DNA of 64,000 bases from Simplicispira suum (GCF_003008595.1 NZ_CP027669.1:2356001-2420000), one strand, 5' to 3'; positions 7,634 to 16,905 are shown, numbered from the stretch's first letter. Translations and numbers: made by a program. The notes: generated from the sequence alone by a model not told the origin.

Positions 7634-9046
7634 AGATGAATGCGCCAGCGCTTCGAGCAGGCGCGCGTGCACGCCGCCGAAGGCCCCGTTGCTCATGCAC
7701 ACAATGTGGTCTCCGGGCAGCGCTGCCTGGGTGATCTGCTGCACCAATTGATCCAGCGTGGCAGCAGTTTGGGCGCGCCCGCCTGGACCGGTACCCATGG
7801 GCGCCAGCGCGGCGTCGGCATCCCAGTCCAGCCCCGCAGTATGGCAAAACGCCAGGTCGGCGCTCTCCAGAGCCCAGGGCAATTGGGCCTTCATGGTGCC
7901 CAGCTTCATGGTATTGCTGCGCGGCTCGAACGCCGCAAGGATGCGCGCCTGGCCGCCCAGGCTGCGGCGCAGGCCGTCCAGGGTGGTGCGTATGGCGGTC
8001 GGGTGGTGGGCAAAGTCGTCGTACACCGCAATGCCGCGCACCGTACCGCGCAGTTCCATGCGCCGGCGCACGTTTTGAAAGGTCTGCAGTGCCTGCGCCG
8101 CCACTGCCGGCTCTACGCCCACATGCGCTGCTGCGGCGATGGCCGCCAGGGCATTGAGCTGGTTGTGCGTGCCGGTCAGTGCCCACTCCAGACGCGCGAC
8201 GCGCTGGCCGCGCAGCAAGATGTCGAAGGCGCCTGGCTCGCCACTTGCGCTCCAGTCGCTGACCGCACTGCCAAAACTGCTGACCGGACTCCAGCAGCCC
8301 GCGTGCAGCACGCGTGCCAGGCTTTCTTCCAGGCCATTCACCACCACGCAGCCTGACGCCGGCACGGTGCGCACCAAGTGGTGGAATTGGCGCTCGATGG
8401 CAGCAAGATCGTCAAAGATGTCGGCGTGATCGAACTCCAGGTTGTTGAGCACGGCGGTGCGCGGCCGGTAGTGCACGAACTTGCTGCGCTTGTCGAAGAA
8501 CGCCGTGTCGTACTCGTCGGCCTCGATGACAAAGAGCGGTGCACCACCCTGCGTTCCCGGCTGCTCGCTCGACCCCAGGCGAGCCGAAACGCCGAAGTTG
8601 AGCGGTACGCCCCCCACCAGAAAGCCCGGTGCCAGGCCGCTGGACTCGAGAATCCAGGCCAGCATCGAGGTCGTTGTCGTCTTGCCGTGCGTGCCTGCCA
8701 CCGCCAGCACGTGGCGGCCGGCCAGAATGTGCTCGCTCAACCACTGGGGACCGCTGGTGTAGCGTGCGCCGGCGTCCAGAATCGCTTCCATCAGCGCAAA
8801 CTTGGGACTGCCGTCTGGCAGGTGGGCGCGACTGACGACGTTGCCGACCACGAACATATCGGGGGCCAGCGCCATTTGGTCAGCGCCAAACCCTTCGATC
8901 AGATCGATGCCCAGTGCGCGCAATTGCTCGCTCATGGGCGGGTAAACACCCGCATCGCAACCGGTTACGCGGTGGCCGGCCTCGCGCGCGAGTGCGGCCA
9001 GGCCACCCATGAAGGTGCCGCAGATGCCGAGAATGTGAATGTGCAT
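7622..9046 (-). CDS. mpl: UDP-N-acetylmuramate:L-alanyl-gamma-D-glutamyl-meso-diaminopimelate ligase
   Basis: The 474-residue cytosolic Mur ligase reattaches the recycled tripeptide to UDP-MurNAc, allowing cell-wall peptide reuse. The N-terminal nucleotide-binding motif HILGICGTFMGG replaces the MurC version and is typical of Mpl. The ATP loop GTHGKTTTTS is at residues 118-127. The ligase core continues with VIEADEYDTAFFDKRSKF near 190 and NNLEFDHADIFDD near 220. The conserved DDFAHHPTAIRTTL and FEPRSNTMKLG follow in the C-terminal domain. AmpD, another recycling enzyme, is encoded 12 kb away. The stop codon falls in a dispersed repeat. The gene is divergent from the gene at 9243. Confidence 0.95.
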   Translation of the reverse strand: MHIHILGICGTFMGGLAALAREAGHRVTGCDAGVYPPMSEQLRALGIDLIEGFGADQMALAPDMFVVGNVVSRAHLPDGSPKFALMEAILDAGARYTSGPQWLSEHILAGRHVLAVAGTHGKTTTTSMLAWILESSGLAPGFLVGGVPLNFGVSARLGSSEQPGTQGGAPLFVIEADEYDTAFFDKRSKFVHYRPRTAVLNNLEFDHADIFDDLAAIERQFHHLVRTVPASGCVVVNGLEESLARVLHAGCWSPVSSFGSAVSDWSASGEPGAFDILLRGQRVARLEWALTGTHNQLNALAAIAAAAHVGVEPAVAAQALQTFQNVRRRMELRGTVRGIAVYDDFAHHPTAIRTTLDGLRRSLGGQARILAAFEPRSNTMKLGTMKAQLPWALESADLAFCHTAGLDWDADAALAPMGTGPGGRAQTAATLDQLVQQITQAALPGDHIVCMSNGAFGGVHARLLEALAHSSATV

Positions 9047-9098
9047 GGGCGCAAGTTTAGTGGCACGTGGAGCGCGAGAGTAAACAGGAACTTGAATG

Positions 9099-9151
9099 AA
9101 ATTGGCCTCTGGCGCTTATGCATCAATAGGACCATGCTACTGTTTTAATAG
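9099..9151 (+). repeat. Dispersed palindromic repeat, copy 2 (decayed)
   Basis: The left arm TTGGCCTCTGGCGCTTATGC is well kept. The right arm has drifted, leaving ATGCTACTGTTTTAATAG. It is the only copy that lies between divergent genes (mpl and the gene at 9243), so it may sit within their promoter region. Confidence 0.55.
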
Positions 9152-9242
9152 TTTTTGACTTGTGGAGCCGAGCGCAAGTGACGCGCTGGGGCCAAAAAAC
9201 CGTCTGCCGCGTGCGGTCTGCCTGGCCGGCGACAATGCAAGC

Positions 9243-9848
9243 ATGCATGCTGCCGAATCATCCTTCTCTTTGGAGGTCGCCCGCACCGCCGCCCGACTGG
9301 TAGTGGAGGATGGCCTTGAACTGGGCCGCGCCAAGCGCCGTGCGCTGGAGCAACTCGGCGCCTCCGAGCGCACCCCACTGCCCGACAACAAGGCAGTGGA
9401 AGAAGCGATTCGCGAGCACATTGCGCTGTTCTGCGCCGACACGCAGCCTGAAGAATTGCGTGCCTTGCGCGTGTTGGCGCTGGAATGGATGGAGCGCATG
9501 CAGCGTTTCCGCCCGCACCTGGGAGGCGCGGTGTGGCAAGGAACCGCGACCCGCCATTCCGATATTTTCCTGCAATTGTTCTGCGATGACCCAAAGTCAG
9601 CGGAAATTGCGCTGATTGACCAGGGTGTGAGCTATGCGTCCGCCACAGTGCGTGGTCTGCACGGGCAACCCGTGGAGGCGCTAAGTGTCGCCTTGCCCAA
9701 CAGCACAGGCGGCGAGCGGGTCGGTTTGCACCTGCTGATCTACGATCATGACGATCTGCGCGGCGCACTGCGCGCTGGCAGCGACGGCCGCGCGCCCCGC
9801 GGCAATGCACAGGCCGTGCGCAAACTTCTGATGGAGCCAATGACGTGA
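9243..9848 (+). CDS. Conserved hypothetical protein encoded beside mpl and a TlpA-like gene
   Basis: The 201-residue soluble protein is not assigned a function. The first 60 residues form helices (EVARTAARLVVEDGLELGRAKRRALEQLG), the middle holds PDNKAVEEAIREHIALF, and the centre has a striking block HSDIFLQLFCDDPKSAEIALID near residue 100-120. That block is reminiscent of a minimal nucleotidyltransferase-type loop, but this is only a resemblance. Start at 9243 is chosen because upstream codons are less gene-like. An alternative start at 9162 would add 27 residues. Its stop overlaps the next start (GTGA at 9845-9848), so it is translationally coupled to the TlpA-like protein. Confidence 0.75.
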   Translation: MHAAESSFSLEVARTAARLVVEDGLELGRAKRRALEQLGASERTPLPDNKAVEEAIREHIALFCADTQPEELRALRVLALEWMERMQRFRPHLGGAVWQGTATRHSDIFLQLFCDDPKSAEIALIDQGVSYASATVRGLHGQPVEALSVALPNSTGGERVGLHLLIYDHDDLRGALRAGSDGRAPRGNAQAVRKLLMEPMT

Positions 9849-10423
9849 CCGAACCCCTTCGCCCCTCTGCCGACGTGCCTGGCGTGCCGCACCCGAGCCG
9901 GCGCCGTCTGCTGTACGCAGGGGTGGCCGCCGCCGCTGCAGCCACGGGGGCTGCGTGGGCCTGGTGGCGCCTGCAGCCCCATGGCGATCCTGCCGCGTCG
10001 GCGGGCGATGCGGCGTTTTTCGAGCAAAGTTTTGAGACCCCCGATGGCGTGCCGCTGGTGGCCGCAGCCTTTCACGGCAAGCCGCTGCTGCTCAATTTCT
10101 GGGCCACCTGGTGCCCGCCCTGCATCGCCGAACTGCCTTTGCTGAACGGTTTCTATGGCGAGCAGCGGGCGAAGGGCTGGCAGGTGCTGGGACTGGCCGT
10201 GGACAAGGCTCCTGCAGTGCGCAAGTTCCTCGAGCGCAGTCCGGTGGACTTTCCCATAGGTATGGCGGGTCTGAGCGGTACAGAACTCTCGCGTTCGCTG
10301 GGCAACCTGGCAGGCGGACTGCCGTTCAGCGTGGTGTTTGCCGCCGATGGCAGGGTGGTGCACCGTAAAATGGGGCAGATCAAGCCAGAAGATCTGCAGG
10401 CCTGGACCGCGACGGTCCGCTGA
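9845..10423 (+). CDS. Membrane-anchored TlpA/ResA-type thioredoxin-like protein
   Basis: The 192-residue protein has an N-terminal basic stretch (HPSRRR) and an Ala-rich hydrophobic anchor at about residues 22-41, so the catalytic domain faces the periplasm. The redox site WCPPC uses Cys90 and Cys93 in the stretch NFWATWCPPC. The rest is a short thioredoxin fold with the cis-Pro region GLPFSVVFAADG. Proteins of this family reduce apocytochrome c or other periplasmic disulfides. GTG is the start and overlaps the previous stop. No cytochrome maturation cluster is adjacent, so the client is not known. Confidence 0.88.
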   Translation: MTEPLRPSADVPGVPHPSRRRLLYAGVAAAAAATGAAWAWWRLQPHGDPAASAGDAAFFEQSFETPDGVPLVAAAFHGKPLLLNFWATWCPPCIAELPLLNGFYGEQRAKGWQVLGLAVDKAPAVRKFLERSPVDFPIGMAGLSGTELSRSLGNLAGGLPFSVVFAADGRVVHRKMGQIKPEDLQAWTATVR

Positions 10424-10555
10424 TTTCTCAATGCAAACGGCGGTCCTGCTGGCTGCGAGTTGACAGAAATTGCGTGGGAAAACGCGAAATTGCATGTAAT
10501 AGTTGGAAATTAGAGTAAATTCGCCCCCTGTTCTGAATCAGCTGCGGGAGCTTCC

Positions 10556-11014
10556 ATGGATCTTCGAAAACTCAAAACCCTGATCGACCTCGTCTCCGAA
10601 TCCAACGTCTCGGAGCTTGAGATCACCGAGGCCGAAGGGAAAGTGCGCATCGTCAAGAGCGGCGGCACTGTGGTTCAGCAGATGGTACCGGCCACTGCGC
10701 CTGCCACTGCTGCACAACCTGCGGCGGTGGCTGCGGTACCCGGACTGCCGGCCCCGGCTCCCGTCCCTGAGGAGCCGGCAGGGCATATCGTAAAGTCACC
10801 AATGGTTGGTACTTTTTACCGCGCCTCCAGCCCGGGAGCCAAGGCCTTTGTCGAAGTAGGCAGTGTCGTCAAGGAGGGTGAGACGATCTGCATTATCGAG
10901 GCGATGAAGATCCTCAACGAGATCGAATCGGACAAGTCGGGTACGGTGACCCGTATCTTTGGTGAAAACGGGCAGGCCGTCGAATATGGCCAGCCGCTCT
11001 TTGTGGTCGAGTAA
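10556..11014 (+). CDS. accB: Biotin carboxyl carrier protein of acetyl-CoA carboxylase
   Basis: The 152-residue carrier has an N-terminal helical part ([30 protein letters not shown]), a Pro/Ala-rich linker at about residues 50-80, and the biotinyl domain. Lys118 in the motif EAMKI is the biotinylation site. The protein shuttles carboxybiotin between AccC and the AccA/AccD carboxyltransferase in fatty acid synthesis. accC follows after 47 bases, the usual pair. The 130-base upstream gap is AT-rich for this genome and holds TTGACA at 10460-10465, but no well-spaced -10 matches it, so the promoter is not resolved. Confidence 0.96.
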   Translation: MDLRKLKTLIDLVSESNVSELEITEAEGKVRIVKSGGTVVQQMVPATAPATAAQPAAVAAVPGLPAPAPVPEEPAGHIVKSPMVGTFYRASSPGAKAFVEVGSVVKEGETICIIEAMKILNEIESDKSGTVTRIFGENGQAVEYGQPLFVVE

Positions 11015-11061
11015 GGTTCCCATGAGCACGAACGCGACGGCCTTGTGCCGGAAGGGGGCCC

Positions 11062-12411
11062 ATGTTTAAGAAGATTCTGGTTGCGAATAGGGGGGAGATC
11101 GCCCTCCGTATCCAGCGTGCCTGCCATGAACTGGGTGTCAAGGCAGTGATGGTGTATTCCGAGGCCGATCGCGACGCCAAATACATCAAGCTGGCCGAAG
11201 AAGCCGTGTGCATCGGGCCGGCCCCTTCGCCGCTGTCTTACCTCAATATGCCTGCCATCATCTCGGCAGCCGAAGTGACAGACGCAGAAGCCATCCATCC
11301 TGGCTATGGTTTTTTGAGCGAGAACGCCGACTTTGCCGAGCGTGTGGAGAAAAGCGGCTTCCAATTCATCGGCCCGACGCCGGAGTCGATCCGGACCATG
11401 GGCGACAAGGTGTCGGCCAAGCAGGCCATGATCAAGGCGGGCGTGCCATGTGTGCCGGGCTCGGAAGGGGAACTGCCGGAAGACCCGGTGCAGATTCGCC
11501 GCATTGCCAAAAGCGTGGGCTACCCCGTCATCATCAAGGCGGCGGGCGGCGGCGGCGGGCGCGGCATGCGGGTGGTGCACACCGAAGCGGCACTGATCAA
11601 CGCGGTGCAGATGACCAAGGCGGAGGCTGGGGCGGCCTTCGGCAATCCGGCGGTGTACATGGAGAAATTTCTCCAGAACCCGCGCCATATTGAAATTCAG
11701 GTGCTGGCCGACAAGCACCGCAATGCGGTGTACTTGGGTGAACGCGACTGCTCCATGCAGCGGCGCCACCAAAAAGTGATCGAAGAGGCGCCCGCGCCTG
11801 GCATTGCGCGCAAGCTGATCGAAAAAATTGGCGAGCGTTGCGTGGCAGCCTGCAAAAAAATCGGCTACCGCGGCGCTGGTACGTTCGAGTTTCTGTACGA
11901 GAACGGCGAGTTCTATTTCATCGAGATGAACACCCGCGTGCAGGTGGAGCACCCGGTGACCGAGTGGATTACGGGCGTGGACATCGTGCGCACCCAGATC
12001 ATGGTGGCTGCTGGAGAGAAGCTGCCGTTCACGCAGCGCCAGATTCAAATTCGCGGCCATGCGATCGAATGCCGCATCAACGCCGAAGATCCGTACAAGT
12101 TCATTCCGTCACCGGGACGTATCACCACCTGGCACGCACCGGGCGGGCCGGGGGTACGGGTTGATTCGCATGTCTATACCAACTACTACGTGCCACCCAA
12201 CTACGACTCGATGATCGGCAAGATCATTGTGCACGGCGATACGAGGGACCAGGCGCTCGCGCGCATGCGCACGGCCTTGTCCGAGACGGTGATCGAGGGC
12301 ATCAACACCAACGTGCCGCTGCACCGTGAGCTGATGGTGGATGCCAACTTCGTCACGGGTGGCACCAACATCCACTATCTTGAAGAATGGCTGTCGCAGC
12401 GCAAGCGCTGA
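11062..12411 (+). CDS. accC: Biotin carboxylase subunit of acetyl-CoA carboxylase
   Basis: The 449-residue enzyme uses ATP and bicarbonate to carboxylate biotin on AccB. It opens with [20 protein letters not shown], then shows [15 protein letters not shown] near residue 80, the glycine-rich ATP loop [12 protein letters not shown] near 160, [18 protein letters not shown] near 230, and [14 protein letters not shown] near 290. Length matches the standard 445-450. It lies in an accB-accC-prmA order common in betaproteobacteria. prmA begins 18 bases after its stop. Confidence 0.97.
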   Translation: MFKKILVANRGEIALRIQRACHELGVKAVMVYSEADRDAKYIKLAEEAVCIGPAPSPLSYLNMPAIISAAEVTDAEAIHPGYGFLSENADFAERVEKSGFQFIGPTPESIRTMGDKVSAKQAMIKAGVPCVPGSEGELPEDPVQIRRIAKSVGYPVIIKAAGGGGGRGMRVVHTEAALINAVQMTKAEAGAAFGNPAVYMEKFLQNPRHIEIQVLADKHRNAVYLGERDCSMQRRHQKVIEEAPAPGIARKLIEKIGERCVAACKKIGYRGAGTFEFLYENGEFYFIEMNTRVQVEHPVTEWITGVDIVRTQIMVAAGEKLPFTQRQIQIRGHAIECRINAEDPYKFIPSPGRITTWHAPGGPGVRVDSHVYTNYYVPPNYDSMIGKIIVHGDTRDQALARMRTALSETVIEGINTNVPLHRELMVDANFVTGGTNIHYLEEWLSQRKR

Positions 12412-12429
12412 CGCGTGCCAGCGAGCACC

Positions 12430-13326
12430 ATGAGCATGCATGAACTGAGCCTTGCCTGTCCGCAAGAGCAGGTGGAGCTGTTGAGCGACGCGCTGGAGGC
12501 CCTCGATGCCTTGAGCGTTTCCGTTGAGGACGCTGATGCGCATACTGACGCCGAACAGGCCTTGTTTGGCGAACCGGGCATGCCCGCGCCGCGAAACGCC
12601 TGGCAGCGCAGCCGTGTGCTGGCGCTGTTCGCGACGCAGGCGCTGGCGCAAGACGCGGTGGACTTGCTCAGCGCGCAGGACTTTTTCTCGCACTGCGATG
12701 TCGTGGGCCTGGCGCCGCTGGCCGAGCAGGACTGGGTGCGGCTGACCCAGTCGCAGTTTGCGCCAGTGTCGATCACCCCTGACTTCTGGATCGTTCCGAC
12801 CTGGCACGAGCCACCGGCCGAGGCCCGATACGTGATTCGCCTGGACCCTGGGCTCGCCTTTGGTACCGGAACGCACCCCACAACCCGCATGTGTCTGCGC
12901 TGGATCGCAGCGCATGCCAGTGAAATGGCTCCCGCAAGGGTGCTTGACTATGGTTGTGGCTCCGGCATTCTGGCCATTGGCACCGCAAAGTTCGGTGCGC
13001 GCGACATTGACGCGGTGGATATTGACCCGGCCGCAGTGGAGTCAACACGTTACAACGCCGATGCCAACAGCGTGCAACTGCGATCGGGCCTGCCTGACGG
13101 CGCGACGGGCACTTACCAGGTGGTTCTGGCGAACATTCTGGCGACACCCCTGCGGGTGCTTGCGCCGCTGCTTTGCGCGCATGTGGCCGATGGGGGACAC
13201 CTGGTGTTGGCCGGCATACTCGATCGTCAGGTAGCCGAACTGCAGGAGGCGTACGCACCCTGGCTGACCCTCTCGGTGGCCGACAGCGAGGACGGCTGGG
13301 TTCTGATGACGGCCCAGCGCGGTTGA
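12430..13326 (+). CDS. prmA: Ribosomal protein L11 methyltransferase PrmA
   Basis: The 298-residue product fits PrmA (about 293 in E. coli). The N-terminal substrate domain is followed by PGLAFGTGTHPTTRMCL and the SAM motif VLDYGCGSGILAIGTAKFG at about residue 170-190. Then come the acidic loop AVDIDPAAVE and the catalytic-region ANILATPLRVLAP. ATG at 12430 is preferred over a GTG at 12415 and an ATG at 12436 on length grounds. The gene ends 37 bases before the zinc-ribbon gene, and the two are likely co-transcribed. PrmA trimethylates L11; loss is usually tolerated. Confidence 0.94.
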   Translation: MSMHELSLACPQEQVELLSDALEALDALSVSVEDADAHTDAEQALFGEPGMPAPRNAWQRSRVLALFATQALAQDAVDLLSAQDFFSHCDVVGLAPLAEQDWVRLTQSQFAPVSITPDFWIVPTWHEPPAEARYVIRLDPGLAFGTGTHPTTRMCLRWIAAHASEMAPARVLDYGCGSGILAIGTAKFGARDIDAVDIDPAAVESTRYNADANSVQLRSGLPDGATGTYQVVLANILATPLRVLAPLLCAHVADGGHLVLAGILDRQVAELQEAYAPWLTLSVADSEDGWVLMTAQRG

Positions 13327-13363
13327 CGCCGCTTTCCGCAGCGGTTTCTACAATCGAAAGCCG

Positions 13364-15069
13364 ATGAGCCAGACCACCCGCTGCCCAGCCTGCCACACGC
13401 GCTTCAAGGTGGTGGCGGACCAATTGCGCATTTCCGATGGCTGGGTGCGCTGCGGACACTGTAAACAGGTATTTGATGCGTCGATCTCCCTGGAGCCGGC
13501 GGCGCCCGAGCCCATGCTGCCTGAGATGCCGCTGGACCGGTTGCGTGGGCCGGTTGAACGCGCCGTGGGGCCGTTGTCCGAGCCGCGCGCCTGGGGCAGC
13601 AGTGCCAGCGTTGGCGACGGCGGCGCCTCTTCTCGCGCTGTCGCCCAACCCTTGGAGATTTCAGAGCCTGAGGATTCCGAAGACCTGGACGATGGTTTTG
13701 CAGTCACACAAATCGGTGCGTTCGATCCGGAGCCTGCGGTGCCAATCCCTGCGGTTCCTGAGCATGTTCCGGCGTTTTTGAAGACCCCCCTGACGCGCGA
13801 GCCAGATTTCCTTCGCCCCCCGTGGCGCAGCCGCTTCACGACGGGGGAGGGCTCAGCAGGCAAGAGGAACGGCAGGGTGCGGCCGCGAACGACAAGGCGC
13901 AGGACGTGCTGCACTCGCCTGATGGCTCCCGCCATCGCATCGATCCCACCTGGCAAGACCCTTGGCGCACCTCCGTTCGACATCCCGACGGGCCCGCCGC
14001 AGGGCGCGCAGCAGCGCAGGTCGGCTATGAGCTGCCTGGCGCTCAGATTGAGGATACCGACAGCGATTGGCCCGCACTTTTCGAGGACATGCCTGCCGCA
14101 CCAGCAGACTTGGTGACGAAGGCGGAACGAAAGGAACGTGGGGTCGATGCTGCTGAACCCGATCTGGCTCACTTCATCGCTGAGGTGGCCGAGTGGTCCA
14201 CAGAGCAATCCGGAAAGGCCGCGCCAACACCCGCGGTCCCGTCTGCGTCTGCGCCGCCTGCTACCGTCCCACCGTCGTCGGTAGCAACCCCTGCGGCTGC
14301 GTCCGCAGTGGCTGCGGCAAGATCGGTGGCGCAAGAAGTGCGCACCGTGCCCACCGCGCCTCCATTGCCTTCCGAGGCCGAGCCGGACCAAGCGCCGCCA
14401 GACTCGGAAGATCCCGACTGGACATTGGTGCAGGACGATCTGCTGCACGAACCTTTGTCAGCACCAGCCGAGGTGGCCAATCCCTTCAAAGAGCAGTTGT
14501 CCGGCCAAGAAGGGGTGCCAGTGACGGAGCCGCAAGAGCTTGTTGAGTCGGATCTGGAGCTGTCTTTTGTCCGCCACGCACGACGGCGTGCCTTCTGGTC
14601 TGGCACAGGGGTGCGAGCCGGATTGCTCGTGACCGTGCTTGTGCTGCTACTGGGTCTGGTCGCACAGATCGGTTTGCATGAACGTGCCCGCCTCACTGCC
14701 CAGTGGCCGCAAAGCCGGGCGCTGTGGTCCTTTGTCTGCGGGTATTTGCAATGCACCGTGGGCGCGTACCGGGACATGGGTGCTGTGGTGGTGGATGGCT
14801 CCTCGTTCAACCGTGTGCAGGGCGAGCGCTACCAGTTCGCTCTGACACTGCGCAACCGCGCTGCGTTGCCTGTGGAAGCGCCCGCCATCGAATTGACGCT
14901 CACAGACACCGAAGACCAGCCAGTGCTGCGCCGGATACTGATGCCGGCCGAACTCGCCGTGCCCGACCCGCTGCTGCCTGGCGCTGAATGGAGTGCCGTG
15001 ATTCCTATGGCCATTGGGTCGGGTGCACAGCGCATTGCCGGCTACCGGGTGCTGGCTTTTTATCCTTGA
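13364..15069 (+). pseudogene. Zinc-ribbon (MJ0042) plus DUF3426 membrane protein, frame-disrupted
   Basis: The first part (from 13364) begins with CPACHTRFKV and WVRCGHCKQVFDA, a four-Cys zinc ribbon of the MJ0042 type. The last part (to 15069) carries a membrane helix (LLVTVLVLLLGLVAQIGL) and the DUF3426 domain. These two modules normally form one protein, but here they lie in different frames. The total length is one base short of a multiple of three. After about 13820 the first frame turns Arg/Pro-rich and implausible, while the second frame becomes family-like (GYELPGAQ, DSDWP). A run of six C at 13816-13821 is the likely site of a missing base, and a GGGGG run at 13843-13847 is a second candidate. 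This may be a sequence error and not a decayed gene. Function is unknown; a regulatory membrane role is often guessed. Confidence 0.82.
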
Positions 15070-15099
15070 TGGAGCTGCGGCTTCGAACGATTGATTTTC

Positions 15100-15999
15100 A
15101 TGGCAGTACTGATTTGCGGCTCTCTGGCTTTTGACACCATCATGACCTATGAAGGGCGTTTTGCCGATCAAATCCTGGCCGAGCAGTTGCACATTCTCAA
15201 TGTCTCTTTTCTGGTGCCCTCGCTGCGGCGAGACTTTGGTGGTTGTGCCGGGAACATCGCCTACAGCCTGAATCTGCTGGGGGGCAAGGCGCTACCGATG
15301 GCGACCTTGGGAAGCGACGGGGCGGAGTACCGTGAGCGGCTGGAAGCATTGGGAATTGGCACACCATTCGTGCGCCAGGTGGACGACGCCTACACGGCCC
15401 AGGCCATGATCATGACGGATCTGGACAACAACCAGATCACGGCATTTCATCCTGGCGCCATGATGCAGGCCCACGCCAACCGAATTGAGCATGCCTCAGC
15501 GCATGGCATTCGCCTCGGCATCGTCGCACCGGATGGGCGCGAGGCCATGCTGGAACACGCCACCCAATTTCACGCGGCGGGAATCCCTTTTGTATTCGAC
15601 CCTGGCCAAGGCCTGCCGATGTTTTCAGGCGACGAGCTGGCGCATTTCGTAGACCTTGCTACCTGGGTCACCGTCAACGACTACGAAGGAAAAATGCTGT
15701 GTGACCGTACGGGCCTGGATTTGGCCGAGCTGTCCGAGCGCGTGCAAGGGCTGGTCGTCACCTTGGGCGCCGAGGGCTGCGAGGTGTGGGAGGCAGGCTC
15801 GAAAACTGCTGTCGAGCCGGTGCGGGCTCTGCGGGTGGTTGACCCGACAGGTTGTGGCGATGCCTGGCGCGGTGCGCTATTGTTTGGTCTGGAGCAGGGC
15901 TGGTCGTTGCCGCGATGTGCAGCACTTGGCAACCGAATGGGCGCGCTGAAGATTGCAAGCCGCGGCCCGCAAAACTACCAGCTCGACGACGTTCCCTAA
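15100..15999 (+). CDS. PfkB/ribokinase-family carbohydrate kinase
   Basis: The 299-residue protein is a ribokinase-fold kinase, nearest in look to bacterial adenosine-kinase-like members. The N-terminal signature is FGGCAGNIAYSLNLLGG at about residue 45-60. The C-terminal signature is DPTGCGDAWRGALLFG near 250, with the anion hole and catalytic Asp in GCGD. The centre contains DPGQGLPMFSGDEL and VNDYEG. ATG at 15100 is chosen over TTG at 15091. The gene follows the DUF3426 gene by 30 bases and is followed by a minus-strand terminator. The sugar or nucleoside substrate cannot be read from sequence. Confidence 0.88.
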   Translation: MAVLICGSLAFDTIMTYEGRFADQILAEQLHILNVSFLVPSLRRDFGGCAGNIAYSLNLLGGKALPMATLGSDGAEYRERLEALGIGTPFVRQVDDAYTAQAMIMTDLDNNQITAFHPGAMMQAHANRIEHASAHGIRLGIVAPDGREAMLEHATQFHAAGIPFVFDPGQGLPMFSGDELAHFVDLATWVTVNDYEGKMLCDRTGLDLAELSERVQGLVVTLGAEGCEVWEAGSKTAVEPVRALRVVDPTGCGDAWRGALLFGLEQGWSLPRCAALGNRMGALKIASRGPQNYQLDDVP

Positions 16000-16065
16000 C
16001 GCAAAGCGGGGGCTGTAGCGGCCTTCGCCCTCGACCTGCGTGGCAGGCCGGCGCCAAGCGCAACA

Positions 16066-16095
16066 CCCAAAAAAAACCGGCGCCAGGCGCCGGTA
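16066..16095 (-). terminator. Intrinsic terminator of the histone H1-like gene
   Basis: The arms ACCGGCGCC (16076-16084) and GGCGCCGGT (16086-16094) form a perfect GC-rich hairpin. On the minus strand it is followed by a run of eight U (A run at 16069-16076). It lies 20 bases after the stop of the histone-like gene. Confidence 0.85.
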
Positions 16096-16114
16096 GACAA
16101 GATCGCGATCTGTC

Positions 16115-16720
16115 TTAGGGCTTGGTGCCCGTGGGAAAGGGCCAGGCCGCTTGCGGGTTGATCTTTGTCTGTGGGGCTGCCTCGGGAGCCTTGCTGGCCG
16201 CTGGCTTCTTTGCTGGCGGTGATTTTGCAGCTGGCGCGGCCTTTTTGGCTGGCGCAGCGGCCTTCTTCGCGGGAGCAGCCTTCTTTGCTGGAGCAGCCTT
16301 TTTCGCTGGAGCAGCCTTCTTCGCTGGAGCAGCCTTCTTCGCTGGAGCAGCCTTCTTCGCTGGAGCGGCCTTCTTCGCTGGAGCGGCCTTCTTCGCTGGA
16401 GCAGCCTTCTTCGCTGGAGCAGCCTTCTTCGCTGGCGCGGCCTTCTTCGCTGGCGCGGCCTTCTTCGCTGGCGCGGCCTTCTTCGCTGGCACGGCCTTCT
16501 TCGCTGGAGCAGCCTTCTTCGCCGGAGCAGCCTTCTTCGCTGGTGCGGCAGCCTTCTTCACGGGCGCAGCTTTCTTCGCTGCTACCGGTGCTTTTGCTGG
16601 TCCAGCAGCCTTTTTTACGGCGGCCTTTGCAGGTGCTTTTTTTGCTGCGGCAGTCTTGGCAGGCGCAGCTTTCTTCACGGGGGTTGCGGCCTTGGCGGCC
16701 GGCTTCTTCGTAGTTGCCAT
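16115..16720 (-). CDS. Histone H1-like Lys/Ala/Pro-rich DNA-binding protein
   Basis: The 201-residue protein is almost entirely Ala, Lys and Pro. A block of PAKKAA hexapeptides fills its middle, flanked by less regular KKAA motifs and a short ordinary C-terminal tail (PQAAWPFPTGTKP). Such proteins resemble the C-terminal domain of eukaryotic histone H1 and bacterial AlgP/HctB/BpH1-type proteins, which bind DNA non-specifically. Two ATGs are adjacent; 16720 is preferred because GGAG at 16727-16730 then lies six bases upstream. A clear intrinsic terminator follows. The position next to nrdBA is common in Comamonadaceae. Repeat number is likely to vary between strains. Confidence 0.9.
   Translation of the reverse strand: MATTKKPAAKAATPVKKAAPAKTAAAKKAPAKAAVKKAAGPAKAPVAAKKAAPVKKAAAPAKKAAPAKKAAPAKKAVPAKKAAPAKKAAPAKKAAPAKKAAPAKKAAPAKKAAPAKKAAPAKKAAPAKKAAPAKKAAPAKKAAPAKKAAPAKKAAAPAKKAAPAAKSPPAKKPAASKAPEAAPQTKINPQAAWPFPTGTKP
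16261..16548. repeat. Array of sixteen 18-bp tandem repeats within the histone-like gene
   Basis: Sixteen consecutive units of the form CCTTCTTCGCTGGAGCAG (plus strand) keep an exact 18-bp period. Several neighbours are identical, and variants such as GGAGCGG or GGCGCGG are clustered. This suggests recent local duplication. Each unit encodes one PAKKAA hexapeptide on the minus strand. Less regular related units continue on both sides. Confidence 0.95.
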
Positions 16721-16905
16721 CATGTTCTCCTTGGGTCAATGAGCAAAGAGCACTCCACGCCTGCATCGGACACGGAGAGATTCACGGACCCGGAGCGGCG
16801 CTCCAGGCCATGAATGCTGGGGCACGCCTGCCGCATCGGCTTGCCAGCCTGAAGCGCGGAGGAATGCATCAAATGTGTTCATTGAAGAGGATGGCAAGGC
16901 GGGTT

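Noticed and set aside
10460..10520. TTGACA as the accB promoter
   Set aside because: No -10 with 16-18 base spacing follows; the nearest AT-rich hexamers give spacers far outside the usual range. Kept only as a remark under accB.
10816..12060. His-rich minus-strand frame opposite accC
   Set aside because: Its composition is that of an antisense shadow in GC-rich DNA, and accC is unambiguous.
16255..16560. Possible CRISPR-like array
   Set aside because: The repeats are contiguous 18-bp units without spacers and are in a coding frame; no cas gene is present.
16122..16742. Plus-strand frame rich in Phe-Ala-Gly repeats that looks like a membrane protein
   Set aside because: It is the antisense of the PAKKAA array; the minus strand has a ribosome site and its own terminator.
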